A stretch of DNA of 64,000 nucleotides from Actinoplanes sp. TBRC 11911 (GCF_012933445.1 NZ_JABBNC010000030.1:1-64000), one strand, 5' to 3'. Shown: positions 8,107 to 17,098, counted from the stretch's first letter. Numbers and translations: made by a program. The notes: generated from the sequence alone by a model not told the origin.

Positions 8107-9371
8107 CGGAACAAGCCCAGCGGGATGGCGGCGGCCATCGCGGCCATGCCGGCGTCGTTGGGGTGCAGGCCGTCGCCGGAGTTGTAGGTCGGGTTCAGGC
8201 GCAGCGGGTCGGCCGGGTCGCGGGTGGCGCGGTCGAAGTCGATGACGCCGTCGTACTCGCCGGACGTGCGGATCCAGCGGTTCAGCTCGGCGCGCTTGCG
8301 TTCGTTCGTCTCGCTGTAGAAACCGAGTGTGTCGCCCTTGAACGGCAGCACCGTGGCGCCGAACGCGGACAGCCCGGCCTGGTGCGCGCGGGCGATGAGC
8401 TGGCGGTGCGCGTAGATCAGGTCGTCCGAGCCGACCACCTCGCTGGGCGGCGCGACCGTGCCGGGGTGCCCGAGGTCGTTCACGCCGAGCAGCACGATGA
8501 CGTAGCCGGCGCCGGGCTGGGCGAGCACGTCGCGGTCGAAGCGGCGCAGCGCGCTGTGCCCGAAGTAGTTGGCGAACCCGACGGCGTCGCTGCCGGCCGG
8601 CGGATTCGGGTCGTGCAGCAGCCGGTTGCCGGAGATCCCCACGTTGGCCACGCCGAGATCCAGGTGTGCGGCGCGGAGGCGTACGGCAAGAAGGTCCGGC
8701 CAGCGGTGATTCAGGTTGTTCTGCGTGTTCGCGCCGTTGGTGATGGAATCACCGAGCGTGACCACGGCGGCCCGGCCGGCACGGACAGCCACGCCGGACA
8801 GGAACAGATCCTGGGTCACGGTGGAGACGGCGGTGACGGTGCGCGCGGCGGTCACGTCACCGTTCGCGATCACGTTCTCCTGGAACGAGAACCCGGCGAG
8901 CGTCGTCACCGGCGTACGGTCCGGCAGGTAGAGGCTGATCGCGAGGTCTCCCCCGGCCGGCAGGCGCAGCCGCACCGGGTCGCTGACCAGCGGGGCGCCG
9001 GGCGGGATCGAGACGTCGCCGCGGCCGCCGAAGGTGACCCGCCGATCGGTGCCGGGCACGGTCGCGGTGCTGGCGCCATCGCCCGCGCGCCGGGCCACGC
9101 GGATCGCGCCCACGTGCAGCGGGGTGTCGCCGAACTCGTTGCTGAGCCGGATGCGGATCTCGTCGCCGCCGGCGCTGCAGTGCACGACGTGCCGGACGGT
9201 CTGGCGCTCGAGCACGAGCGGCGGCGTGGGCGGAATCGTGGTGGGCGCGGCGGCCCAGGTGGCGACCCAGGCGCCGGTTGCGTGCGCGGAGGCCGGCACG
9301 GCGACCCCGGCCGTGGCGGCGCCGACGACGGCGCCGGAGGTCATCGCGAGCAGATCACGTCGGGTGGGCAT
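8103..9371 (-). CDS. Tat-exported SGNH/GDSL hydrolase
   Basis: A 422-residue secreted SGNH hydrolase, first gene of the GH115 operon. The start at 9371 has a GGAG ribosome-binding site and gives the Tat leader MPTRRDLLAMTSGAVVG. The N-terminal beta domain (HCSAGGDEIRIRLSNEFG) resembles that of the 3486-4805 protein, so the two are paralogues. Catalytic Ser lies in TLGDSITNG near residue 207, GVNDLG marks block III, and GDGLHPNDAG holds the Asp/His pair. A role in removing acetyl or other ester groups from xylan is inferred from its coupling to the glucuronidase and divergence from the xylanase. Confidence 0.87.
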   Translation of the reverse strand: MPTRRDLLAMTSGAVVGAATAGVAVPASAHATGAWVATWAAAPTTIPPTPPLVLERQTVRHVVHCSAGGDEIRIRLSNEFGDTPLHVGAIRVARRAGDGASTATVPGTDRRVTFGGRGDVSIPPGAPLVSDPVRLRLPAGGDLAISLYLPDRTPVTTLAGFSFQENVIANGDVTAARTVTAVSTVTQDLFLSGVAVRAGRAAVVTLGDSITNGANTQNNLNHRWPDLLAVRLRAAHLDLGVANVGISGNRLLHDPNPPAGSDAVGFANYFGHSALRRFDRDVLAQPGAGYVIVLLGVNDLGHPGTVAPPSEVVGSDDLIYAHRQLIARAHQAGLSAFGATVLPFKGDTLGFYSETNERKRAELNRWIRTSGEYDGVIDFDRATRDPADPLRLNPTYNSGDGLHPNDAGMAAMAAAIPLGLFR

Positions 9372-9378
9372 GAGGGAC

Positions 9379-9547
9379 TCCGGAAGTTTCGGAAACACAC
9401 GATTCGGATCCTCGTAACGTAGAGGCACCTATCGATATGGTCAAGGCTCATGGGATCGCAATCGTCAGTCCTTTCTGGCTACATAGACCGTTGACGAGGC
9501 CTAGCAACGCTGTTTAGGTTCCGGAAACGATCGGAACTTTCGGTTCC
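9379..9547. promoter_or_regulatory. Divergent xylan-gene promoter region with repeated GGAASTTTCGG motifs
   Basis: The region between the divergent SGNH-GH115 operon and the xylanase gene carries GGAAGTTTCGGAAAC at 9382-9396. A block at 9517-9547 contains GGTTCCGGAAACGATC followed by GGAACTTTCGGTTCC. The shared 11-mer GGAA(G/C)TTTCGG and the dyads around it look like sites for one repressor serving both directions. GAAAnTTTC-type palindromes have been described upstream of streptomycete xylanase genes. The motif is seen; the regulator is inferred. Confidence 0.5.
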
Positions 9548-9589
9548 ACTCCCATTCCACCGGCACGAGGTTTCGAGAAAGGACATTCG

Positions 9590-10641
9590 ATGAGAAAGCT
9601 CCGAACCGGACTGGCCGCCGCCGCGGCCGGCACGGTGCTCATGCTCGGTCTGGCCGTCGCCCCGGCGAGGCGGCCCACGACGACAGCCTGCGGTCCGCCG
9701 CGCGCGGCACCGGCGTCCGGATCGGCACTGCGGTCGACGCGAACGCACTGAACGCCGACGCCACCTACCGGGCCGCGGTCGCGAAGGAGTTCGACCAGGT
9801 CACGCCCGAGAACGCGATGAAGTGGTCCGAGGTCGAGCCGGTCCAGGGCCAGTTCAACTGGGGGCCGGCCGACGAGCTCGTCGCGTTCGCCCGCGCGCAC
9901 GGCCAGAAGGTCCGCGGGCACACGCTGGTCTGGCACAGCCAGCTCCCGTCCTGGCTGACCGAGGACGCGTTCACCCCGGCGCAGCTGCGCGACCTGCTGC
10001 GCAAGCACATCTTCACCGAGGTGGGCCGGTACAAGGGCAAGATCTGGGCGTGGGACGTCGCGAACGAGGTCTTCAACGACGACGGCACCATGCGTGACAC
10101 GATCTGGCTGCGCGCGCTCGGCCCGAACTACATCGCCGACGCGTTCCGCTGGGCGCACCAGGCCGACCCGAACGCTCTGCTGTTCCTCAACGACTACAAC
10201 GCCGAGTGGCTCAACCCGAAGACCGACGCCTACTACAACCTGATCAAGACGCTGCGCAAGCAGGGCGTGCCGGTGCAGGGCATGGGCATGCAGGGGCACC
10301 TCGCCCTGCAGTACGGCCTGCCGAACACGGTGCTGCAGAACGCGCAGCGGTTCGACTCGCTGGGCATCAAGACCGCCTACACCGAGGTGGACATCCGGAT
10401 GCAGCTTCCGGTCGACGTCTACAAGAGCGCCGCGCAGTCCGAGGGCTTCGGCTCGCTGCTGCGGGCATGCTTGCTGGTGCGCGGCTGCGTCTCGTACACG
10501 CTGTGGGGTTTCACCGACAAGTACTCGTGGGTGCCGGGCTTCTTCGACGGCGAGGGCTCGGCCACGCCGATGGACGAGAACTTCCAGCCCAAGCCCGCGT
10601 ACTACACGATGCGCGAGACGTTCCAGCTGGCCGGGCACTGA
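9590..10641 (+). pseudogene. GH10 endo-1,4-beta-xylanase, frameshifted after the signal peptide
   Basis: An ATG at 9590, preceded by AGAAAGGAC, begins a typical signal peptide (MRKLRTGLAAAAAGTVLMLG). That frame stops at TGA 9749-9751. The mature GH10 domain is in another frame from about 9667: LRSAARGTGVRIGTAVDAN, then TPENAMKWSEVEP, HTLVWHSQLPSW, catalytic acid/base in DVANEVFNDD and nucleophile in YTEVDIRM, ending at 10641. One missing base near 9667 would restore VAPA-EAAHDDSL across the cleavage site. The catalytic domain is complete, about 320 residues, with no carbohydrate-binding module. The gene is either newly broken, a read error, or rescued by slippage. An internal ATG at 9817 would lack the first barrel strands and the signal peptide. 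Confidence 0.85.
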
Positions 10642-10646
10642 CGGGT

Positions 10647-10687
10647 GCTGCCCCGCTCGCCGTATTCGCGGTGCGCGGGGCAGCTTT
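10647..10687 (+). terminator. Probable intrinsic terminator after the xylanase gene
   Basis: A perfect 10-bp stem GCTGCCCCGC (10647-10656) / GCGGGGCAGC (10675-10684) is followed by a short T run and starts six bases after the xylanase stop. Confidence 0.6.
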
Positions 10688-10744
10688 GCCAATTAGCCGA
10701 CTTTGCCGTCGCCCGCCGTATCGGCGCACGCCACACTCAGGGTC

Positions 10745-12082
10745 ATGAATAACGATCCGTTGCTCGTCGGTACGGACAGTGTCTTTCCCAATCAGAACTC
10801 GTCGTCGGCGCCGACCGTCTGGGAAGAGGACCTGGTGGAGGCGGCGCAGCAGGGGATCCCGGCCGGCCGCGGGCCGATGCTGACGCTCACCAAGGTATCC
10901 ACGAATGATCAGTTTCTGCCCGGCGGCGCGTTCAATCCGGCGCCCGAACCGGCGCCGCAATGCGTCATTGTGAACAACATTCGAACGACCGGGGGCGCGA
11001 GTCAGCGGCTTTCCGCCTCGGTCATTGCCGCCGGGCTCGTCGGAGGTCAATTCGTCGGCGGCGTTCCGGGCGCCCGGGGCATGGGGGCGGTCGGGATCGG
11101 TGCCCCCGGCGACGGCGTCCGGGGCCTGTCGGTCGGGGACGGGCCGTCCGGTCATGGTGTGTTCGGCTTGACCCAGTCACGGAGCAGCACCGACGCCGGT
11201 GTGTGCGGTGAGGCGGTCACGGGCGCCCGGGCGGTGCTGGGCCGCCACACCGGCTTTCCACCGGGTTCGGGCACTCTCAACCTGGTGACCCAAGCCGTAC
11301 GGGGTGAGGGTGGAACGCTTGGCGTGTGCGGCGAAGGCCGGACCGTGAACCCGGACGGGACTCCGGCCGTCGCCAGCTGGGGCGTGTTCGGCAAGGGCGT
11401 CACCGCGGGCGTGCAGGGTGGCGACGGCCGGACCGGTGGGATCGGGGTCATCGGCGTCTCCGGCCCCGCCTTTGTCAGCGGTGGCCTTCCCTTCACGCCG
11501 TGGGCGGGCCGATTCGACGGGCCGGTCCGAGTCCGCTCGGTCGCCGGGGCCGTCGGTGACCTCAGCGTCGACGGTTCGCTGTTCGTGTCCGGTCCCACCA
11601 AGGCGTCGGTGCTCACCCATCCCGACGGCTCACAGCGGGTCATGCACACGGTGGAGGCGCCGGAGCGCTGGTTCGAGGACATCGGCCGGGCCCGGCTGCG
11701 GCGCGGGGTCGCCCAGGTCGAGATCGACCCGGATTTCGCGGCGGTGACCGGGATCGGCGACGACTACCACGTGTTCCTCACCGCGGAAGGGCCGTCGGAC
11801 CAGCTTTTCGTCGCGGAGCGCACGCCGACGGGTTTCGAGGTCAGGGGCACGAGCGACATCCCGTTCAGCTACCGGGTGATGACGAAGCGGGCCGGCGACC
11901 GGACGGGACGCCTCGAGGTGTTCGAGCCGGGCGCCGGCTCGGCGCGGCCGACCGCGGAGCAGTCCGCACCCGCCGCGGATGCTCCCGAGGCGCCGCCCGA
12001 GGACGACGCCGTGCGGGCCGACCCCGGACCGCCCGCGGATTGGCCGGACGGCGTTCCATGGCCGCCGGAGGTCCTCCGGTAA
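10745..12082 (+). CDS. Glycine-rich repetitive protein with fiber-like features
   Basis: A 445-residue protein of unknown function. The middle (about residues 90-260) is built of short glycine-containing repeats such as GVRGLSVGDG, GHGVFGLT, WGVFGKG and GVQGGDGRTGG, a pattern seen in beta-helical or trimeric fiber shafts. The segment from about 270 (RFDGPVRV, DLSVDGSLFVSG, VMHTVEAPERWFEDIG, FLTAEGPSDQLFV) resembles the head region found in tail-fiber-like bacterial proteins. The acidic proline-rich tail is probably disordered. There is no signal peptide. ATG 10745 is preferred over an upstream TTG at 10703. It follows the xylanase terminator, so it should have its own promoter. Confidence 0.7.
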   Translation: MNNDPLLVGTDSVFPNQNSSSAPTVWEEDLVEAAQQGIPAGRGPMLTLTKVSTNDQFLPGGAFNPAPEPAPQCVIVNNIRTTGGASQRLSASVIAAGLVGGQFVGGVPGARGMGAVGIGAPGDGVRGLSVGDGPSGHGVFGLTQSRSSTDAGVCGEAVTGARAVLGRHTGFPPGSGTLNLVTQAVRGEGGTLGVCGEGRTVNPDGTPAVASWGVFGKGVTAGVQGGDGRTGGIGVIGVSGPAFVSGGLPFTPWAGRFDGPVRVRSVAGAVGDLSVDGSLFVSGPTKASVLTHPDGSQRVMHTVEAPERWFEDIGRARLRRGVAQVEIDPDFAAVTGIGDDYHVFLTAEGPSDQLFVAERTPTGFEVRGTSDIPFSYRVMTKRAGDRTGRLEVFEPGAGSARPTAEQSAPAADAPEAPPEDDAVRADPGPPADWPDGVPWPPEVLR

Positions 12083-12152
12083 CGGCACGGCCGACGCGGC
12101 CGGGTCAACCGGCGCCCATGGCCCTGCGAGAGCCCGGCGGGTGTCGCGAAGC

Positions 12153-12542
12153 TCAGGAGTGGGCTGCGCTGAACCCGATGTAGATGATGAGCAATGCGGG
12201 GACCAGCAGGCCGAAGGCGGCGGCGCGGTCCAGCAACGGCTTGCCGGGGTTGAGCGTGCGGTCGTTGGCCGGCCGCGAGGACTCCGGCAGCAAGGCCACC
12301 CGGGTCCGCCGAACCGTGTTCAACACCAGGGTGCCCGCGGTGATGAACAGCGACGCGATCCCCCACCATCCACGCAGGAGGGTGCGCGCGCTGACGTCGC
12401 GGTACACCGCCAGCCCGCAGTCCCGGCAGAACGGCCCGTCGATCCGGCTGAAACGCATCAGCACCACGAGGCCCTCGTGCCCGTGGAAGCTGACGTTCGC
12501 GGCGGGCGCCCGATAACAGATACGGCACGAGGTGTCGGACAC
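12153..12542 (-). CDS. Zinc-ribbon-like two-helix membrane protein
   Basis: A 129-residue protein starting at GTG 12542, chosen for its GAAGGAATC ribosome-binding site; a GTG at 12581 would add 13 residues. The N-terminal part has a CxxC pair (CRIC) and a second one (FCRDCGLAVYRD), consistent with a small metal-binding ribbon. Two hydrophobic segments follow (GWWGIASLFITAGTLVLN and FGLLVPALLIIYIGFSA). I do not recognise a specific function. It converges with the fiber-like gene and is not obviously linked to the cellulase genes downstream of it. Confidence 0.7.
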   Translation of the reverse strand: MSDTSCRICYRAPAANVSFHGHEGLVVLMRFSRIDGPFCRDCGLAVYRDVSARTLLRGWWGIASLFITAGTLVLNTVRRTRVALLPESSRPANDRTLNPGKPLLDRAAAFGLLVPALLIIYIGFSAAHS

Positions 12543-12649
12543 GAACGATTCCTTCGGGGTGGCTCGGGGGACGGCCGGCACATGCTACGGCGCGCCCTCC
12601 CCGGCCGTCATGGCGGGCGGCCGGCAGTGCCGGCCACCCGCCTGAACCG

Positions 12650-13726
12650 CTATGCGGTGCTACACGAGAGGTTGTTCACCGACGCTGGGGCGGTGCCCGA
12701 GCCGAGCAACCCGAACGTCACGTACTGGCCGGCCGCGACCGTGCCGTTCCAGGCCGCGTTCTTCGCGGTCACCAGCGAACCGCTCGACGTCGTCGTCGAG
12801 CTCCACGACTGGGCCAGCGTCTGCGCGCCGGGCCACGTCCACGTCACCGTCCACTTTCCGATCGACGCGTTCGTGGGGGCGTGCACCATCACCTCGGCCT
12901 GGAAGCCGCCGGTCCACGCCTGGCTGACGTTGAACATGGCGGTGCAGCTGCCCGATGACGGCGGCGGCGTGGTCGGGTCGGTGGGCGGCGGGTTCGTCGG
13001 CGGGGGCGTCGTGGTGCCGCCGCGGATGCCGGTCACCTCGCCGTTGCCGCCGTCGAAGACCACGTCGGAGCAGCCGTAGAAGGTTTCCGTGCTGTCCGAG
13101 CGCGACCACACCGAGTAGATCAGGTGCCGGCCGCTCTTGCCGGTCGGCAGCCGGCCGTCCCACCAGTAGTTGCCGTCGTCGGTGCCCGGGCCGCCGTCGG
13201 CGGGCGGGTTGGTCACCTGGGAGAACGGCGTGGACTCCAGGTCGCTCCAGGCGAGAGCGCGGGTCGGGCTCCAGGTGTCCTTGGTGATGTAGAGAGAGAA
13301 GGTACCGGGATGCTTGGCCCAGTCGTTGTACCTAAAACGAACGTTCGTTCCGGCCGTGAGGTGCGTCAACGGCCAGTCGCTACGCGGCAGGTTGAAACCG
13401 GTGAAGTTGTACGGGCCCCCGGTGCCCCCGCTGCACAACTGGCCGTCCGGAATGAACCCGGCCATCCGACCGGCCCCGTCCGAGCGCAGCACGGCGAACC
13501 AGTTGTAGAACGGAGTGGTCCCTCCTTGCGCGGCCGCGGCGGCGCAGGCGGCGTTGGTGGGCTCGATCGCCCCGGTCTGCGGGTTACGGCCGTCCTTGTA
13601 ACACAGGAACGTGCGGCTGCCCGGCATCATCATCGCGCCATGAGCGCTCGCGCCGCTGGGCATCAGCACGGCTCCCAGACCGGCCGCGAGCACCGCTGCC
13701 ACGGCGTACATCAGGAATTTTCGCAT
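12650..13726 (-). CDS. AA10 lytic polysaccharide monooxygenase with C-terminal CBM2
   Basis: A 358-residue secreted LPMO. Signal peptide residues 1-28 end exactly before His29 (ASA/HGAMMMPGSR), so the mature N-terminal histidine can form the copper histidine brace with His139 (YNDWAKHPGTF). The FYGCSDVVF block supplies the conserved aromatic. A Thr/Pro-rich linker (about 243-255) leads to a CBM2 (CTAMFNVSQAWTGGFQAEV to the end). AA10 enzymes cleave crystalline cellulose or chitin oxidatively; the cellulase neighbour favours cellulose. The ATG has a strong GGAGGA site and lies 13 bp after the GH48 stop, so the two genes form an operon probably under the CebR-type operator upstream. Confidence 0.95.
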   Translation of the reverse strand: MRKFLMYAVAAVLAAGLGAVLMPSGASAHGAMMMPGSRTFLCYKDGRNPQTGAIEPTNAACAAAAAQGGTTPFYNWFAVLRSDGAGRMAGFIPDGQLCSGGTGGPYNFTGFNLPRSDWPLTHLTAGTNVRFRYNDWAKHPGTFSLYITKDTWSPTRALAWSDLESTPFSQVTNPPADGGPGTDDGNYWWDGRLPTGKSGRHLIYSVWSRSDSTETFYGCSDVVFDGGNGEVTGIRGGTTTPPPTNPPPTDPTTPPPSSGSCTAMFNVSQAWTGGFQAEVMVHAPTNASIGKWTVTWTWPGAQTLAQSWSSTTTSSGSLVTAKNAAWNGTVAAGQYVTFGLLGSGTAPASVNNLSCSTA

Positions 13727-13739
13727 GTTGTCCTCCTGC

Positions 13740-16634
13740 TCAGCCGTTGGGGAACAGGCGCGCGAAGTCGGCGTAGCCGGTGGCCACGTCGACCTGCGCC
13801 CAGAACCGGTGGTAGTTGAACGTGGGTGCCGGTCCGCCGTTCAGGTAGGCCTGCACCTTCGGGAAGTCCGGGTCGTTGCGGTAGAAGGAGCGAATGTCCA
13901 GGAAGGACGCTCCGGGCTTGATCTGGTCGCCGTTCGGCATGGTGCCGCTCCAGCCCGGTGGGATGTAGAGGCCCTGCCCGGTGGAGGCGTTGTAGACGTC
14001 GTCGAACCTGTTGTAGTCGGCGCGCGTCTCGGTGACCGACACGCCCTTCGCGTCCTTGTGCGTCCAGATCGCGTCGAGCAGGTTCTTCGCCGCCGTCTTC
14101 GCGGTCGCGTTGCCGGACTTCGCCGCGTAGTAGGTCAGCAGCTTCGCGAACGAGCCCGCCACGCCGAGGTCCTGGCCCTTGCTGGTCACCGTGACGTGCA
14201 GGTTGGTGTTGGCCGCCGGGTTCGACGGGTTCCAGGTGGCCGGTGCGCCCGACCACGCCATGTCGGACGGGATGGAGAAGGCCGTCGCGCTGATCGTGCT
14301 GTTCGCGAGCGCCCACGGCACCCACTTGTCGAGCACCGCCTTGGCCTTGGCGTCGCCGGTCGTGTAGTAGTACTCGGCGAGCCGTTCCAGCGACCAGGTC
14401 TGCATGCCGAACCACTGGTTGGACGGCGGGTCCGCGTACACGGGTGCCTCGACGTAGGCCAGGCCGTAGAAGGTCGGCACGTTCGCCGGGCGCGCCGAGT
14501 AGTTGCCGTTCCAGCTGTTCGTGGCGCCGCCGGCGATGGCCCCCTCGGAGGACTGCAGCCACTGGTAGAACTCGAGCTGCCGGTTCAGGCTGGCCTGCCA
14601 GTCGGCCTTGGCCGTCGGCGAGCGAGGGGACAGCGCCGCGACGTTCGAGAGCACGTACGCGGCCATCGGGTTCTGGTATCCGAAGTGGCTGGTGCTGGAG
14701 CCGATCCGCCACGCCCAGCTGGCGCTCGTGTCGGTCGCGCCACCCCAGGCGTAGTACCAGGACATCAGGTTGTTCGAGCTGCTCTTGCCGGTGCCCGCGG
14801 CACACGAGGTCGACGTGCAACCCGGGTTCTTGAAGTACTTGTCGTAGAAGGAGTACCGCAGGTAATCGCCCATCTTGGCGGCGTTCGCCACCGCCGCCGA
14901 GATCTGCGAGGCTTTGCCCTGCTGCGAGGCCCAGGTGTACGCCCAGTACGCCGCTTGCACCGCGCGCGAGTCAGCGTCCGGCGCGTTCGTGTACTTCCAC
15001 TGCCTGGCGTAGCTGGCGTCCTTGGTGAACAGGTCGAGGTACCCGTTCGGGCCGCCGTGCGCGAACGTGTCGCAGGACGGCTGCGGGACGGTCTCCCACG
15101 TCGACTCCTGCGGCCCGCGCTGGAACGTGTTGATATAGACGACCCGGCTGGTCTCGTCGCCGCAATGACCGAAGCCGTACGTGTTGTCGACGTCCAGCAA
15201 CCAGTGCATGCCGTAGATGTCGTCGGTCCCGTACGCGCTCTTCAGCTCGGCCGCGAGGGGGTCCTGCCCGACGCTGACGCCGGTGTCGAGTTGCGACGGG
15301 TACTGCGACGGCAACGGGTATTCCGCCGCGTAGGTGGCCGGCTTGGACGCGTTGTAGTTCGCGTTCGTCGGTTGGTCCGCGTGCGACGGGATGATGTACT
15401 TCTCCATCGTCGACCACGCGCTGTTGAACGGCTGCCAGTCACCGCTTGCCTGCCCGTGTTCGGCCTCCAGCCACAGCCAGTAGCTGAACGCCTCGGACGT
15501 GGTCTCATGACCCTGGTCCGGGGCTTCGTCGATCAGCGTCTCGATCGAGTGGTAGGGCACGCCTTCCGGGCTGAAGTAGCCGTTAGCCGGATTCTTTATG
15601 TCACCATAAAGTTGAGAAAATCGGTCATTTCCGGCAGCAGCGACCGTGACAGCCACCGACGCCGCGGTATACCCACTACTCGTGGCCGAGATCGTCGCCG
15701 TCGAATTCAACGCGGCCGCGCTGGTCGCCGAAACCGTGACAGCCTGGCCGGTCCCCCAATTGGACGGGGTGAACGAAAGCGAGGCAGGCGCCGCCGAAAT
15801 AGCAGTAGCTCCGGCACTGCGCGCAACCGCGACGGTCACATTCGCGGCCGGCGCCCGGGACAGGGCAACCCGGAAGGTGGTCGAGTCACCCGGCGCGACA
15901 CTCACCGACGACGCGTCCGCGACGATCGCCGGGGTGGTGCTGGCGTCGACGAACACCGGCACGTCGGCCGTGCTGCTCTTGACCCCGTTCGCGTCGTACG
16001 CGATGGCCTGCAGGTGGTAGGCCGCGGTCTGGGCGGGCACGCCCGACCAGGTGTACGCGTACGGCGCGGCCGTGTCCGTGCTCAGCAGCAGCCCGTCGTG
16101 ATAGAACTCGACCTTCCCGATGGAGCCACCGGACGCCGCCGAAGCGCTCGCCGTGATGGGGATCGAGGCGGGCGCGGTGTAACGCGTATTGGCCGCCGGC
16201 GCGGTGATCTGCACGCTCGGTGCGGCCACCGCGCCGTTGCAGGGCGTGCCGTTGAGGGTGAACGACGTCGGCACCGGGTTGGCCGAGGTCCAGGTGCCGT
16301 TGAAGCCGGTGCCCACGGTCTGCCCGGTGGCCAGCGTGCCGTTGTACGCGGCGTTGGTGACGGTCACGTGCCGGGCGCTTTGCGCGTACGTGCCGTTCCA
16401 GCCCTGGGTGACCCGCTGGTTCGCGTCCGGGAAGTCGTACTCCAATCGCCAGCTGGTCATTGGATCACCGGCGTTGGTGATCGCGATGTCACCGGTGAAG
16501 CCACCGGTCCACTGGCTCTGCACCTTGTAGACGACGGTGCAGGCGGCGGCCGCCTGGGCGGGGACGCCGGCCGTGAGGGCCGCTCCGGCGCCGAGGACGG
16601 CGGCGCCGGCGACGGCCAGGACTTTTCGTCTCAC
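13740..16634 (-). CDS. GH48 cellobiohydrolase with N-terminal CBM2 and Ig-like domains
   Basis: A 964-residue secreted reducing-end processive cellulase. Order: signal peptide (1-29), CBM2 (about 31-132, VVYKVQSQWTGGFTGDIAI to FTLNGTPC), an Ig-like domain (about 140-232), a second beta domain (about 233-333), then GH48 (about 334-964). GH48 hallmarks are present: DRFSQLYGDIKNPANGYF, the catalytic-glutamate region HETTSEAFSYWLWLEAEHG, YGMHWLLDVDNTYGFG, YTNAPDADSRAVQAAYWA and GLYIPPGWSGTMPNGD. The start is GTG with AAGGAATCC upstream. The start lies 14 bp after the stop of a CBM2 remnant and about 185 bp after a perfect CebR-type operator, implying cellobiose-responsive control. The LPMO gene follows in the operon. 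Confidence 0.95.
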   Translation of the reverse strand: MRRKVLAVAGAAVLGAGAALTAGVPAQAAAACTVVYKVQSQWTGGFTGDIAITNAGDPMTSWRLEYDFPDANQRVTQGWNGTYAQSARHVTVTNAAYNGTLATGQTVGTGFNGTWTSANPVPTSFTLNGTPCNGAVAAPSVQITAPAANTRYTAPASIPITASASAASGGSIGKVEFYHDGLLLSTDTAAPYAYTWSGVPAQTAAYHLQAIAYDANGVKSSTADVPVFVDASTTPAIVADASSVSVAPGDSTTFRVALSRAPAANVTVAVARSAGATAISAAPASLSFTPSNWGTGQAVTVSATSAAALNSTATISATSSGYTAASVAVTVAAAGNDRFSQLYGDIKNPANGYFSPEGVPYHSIETLIDEAPDQGHETTSEAFSYWLWLEAEHGQASGDWQPFNSAWSTMEKYIIPSHADQPTNANYNASKPATYAAEYPLPSQYPSQLDTGVSVGQDPLAAELKSAYGTDDIYGMHWLLDVDNTYGFGHCGDETSRVVYINTFQRGPQESTWETVPQPSCDTFAHGGPNGYLDLFTKDASYARQWKYTNAPDADSRAVQAAYWAYTWASQQGKASQISAAVANAAKMGDYLRYSFYDKYFKNPGCTSTSCAAGTGKSSSNNLMSWYYAWGGATDTSASWAWRIGSSTSHFGYQNPMAAYVLSNVAALSPRSPTAKADWQASLNRQLEFYQWLQSSEGAIAGGATNSWNGNYSARPANVPTFYGLAYVEAPVYADPPSNQWFGMQTWSLERLAEYYYTTGDAKAKAVLDKWVPWALANSTISATAFSIPSDMAWSGAPATWNPSNPAANTNLHVTVTSKGQDLGVAGSFAKLLTYYAAKSGNATAKTAAKNLLDAIWTHKDAKGVSVTETRADYNRFDDVYNASTGQGLYIPPGWSGTMPNGDQIKPGASFLDIRSFYRNDPDFPKVQAYLNGGPAPTFNYHRFWAQVDVATGYADFARLFPNG

Positions 16635-16648
16635 GTGGGGATTCCTTC

Positions 16649-16770
16649 CTAGAGGGGCGTACAGGTGATCGGGGAGGGGACGGGGTTGGTCGTACCTGTG
16701 GTGCTGCCCAGGAAGCCGAAGGTGGTGCTCGCGCCGGAGGCGAGCGCGCCGTGGTAGCCGGCGTCACGGT
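16649..16770 (-). pseudogene. Remnant of a CBM2 C-terminus upstream of the GH48 gene
   Basis: On the minus strand the sequence reads DAGYHGALASGASTTFGFLG then STTGTTNPVPSPITC and a stop, the classical last third of a CBM2. No upstream coding part remains. The preceding bases (reading ITVTPA in another frame) suggest a frameshift plus a large deletion. The fragment lies between the CebR-type operator and the GH48 start, as if a former CBM2-ending cellulase gene was deleted and its promoter now drives GH48. Confidence 0.75.
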
Positions 16771-16818
16771 GATGGACCGTCTCATCCGTCCGACGCCCTT
16801 CATTGATGAACGTAAACA

Positions 16819-16832
16819 TGGGAGCGCTCCCA
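16819..16832. promoter_or_regulatory. CebR-type operator
   Basis: The perfect 14-bp palindrome TGGGAGCGCTCCCA is identical to the operator bound by the LacI-family cellobiose/cellotriose repressor CebR in streptomycetes. It lies upstream of the CBM2 remnant, GH48 and LPMO genes. An inverted pair CTGTCAAC/GTTGACAG at 16856-16886 supplies TTGACA-like -35 candidates on both strands. No cebR gene is visible in the window. Confidence 0.85.
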
Positions 16833-16834
16833 AG

Positions 16835-17098
16835 CGTCGGGCGCATGCGACATATCTGTCAACCCCTCGCCTCATCAAGTTGACAGCTACTGCCTGACAT
16901 TTCGGATATTTCGTGACAATGGTGTTTTAGGTTCTGCGCAGATCTCGGCATCCGTCAGTGTTGGAGTGTCGGGCATTTCGGGTATGTCATGACGATGGTT
17001 CCGTCGCGGCCCCGCTCGCATGGCCCGGCGCGCGCCGCGATCCACACTGGCCGGAAAGCGGGAGAGCGCGGCGTGCGTTGCTGTCGTAGGTTCGGACC
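16835..17098. other. Intergenic region with a duplicated AT-rich motif
   Basis: Besides the TTGACA-containing inverted repeat (16856-16886), two similar stretches run in the same direction: GACATTTCGGATATTTCG then TGACAATGG (16896-16921), and GGCATTTCGGGTATGTC then ATGACGATGG (about 16972-16997). They resemble AT-rich motifs elsewhere in the window (for example near 26.9, 42.3, 45.8 and 62.65 kb). I see no gene here. Confidence 0.5.

Noticed and set aside
13725..16652. 975-codon plus-strand frame
   Set aside because: It is the antisense shadow of the GH48 gene, which has complete domains and a ribosome-binding site.
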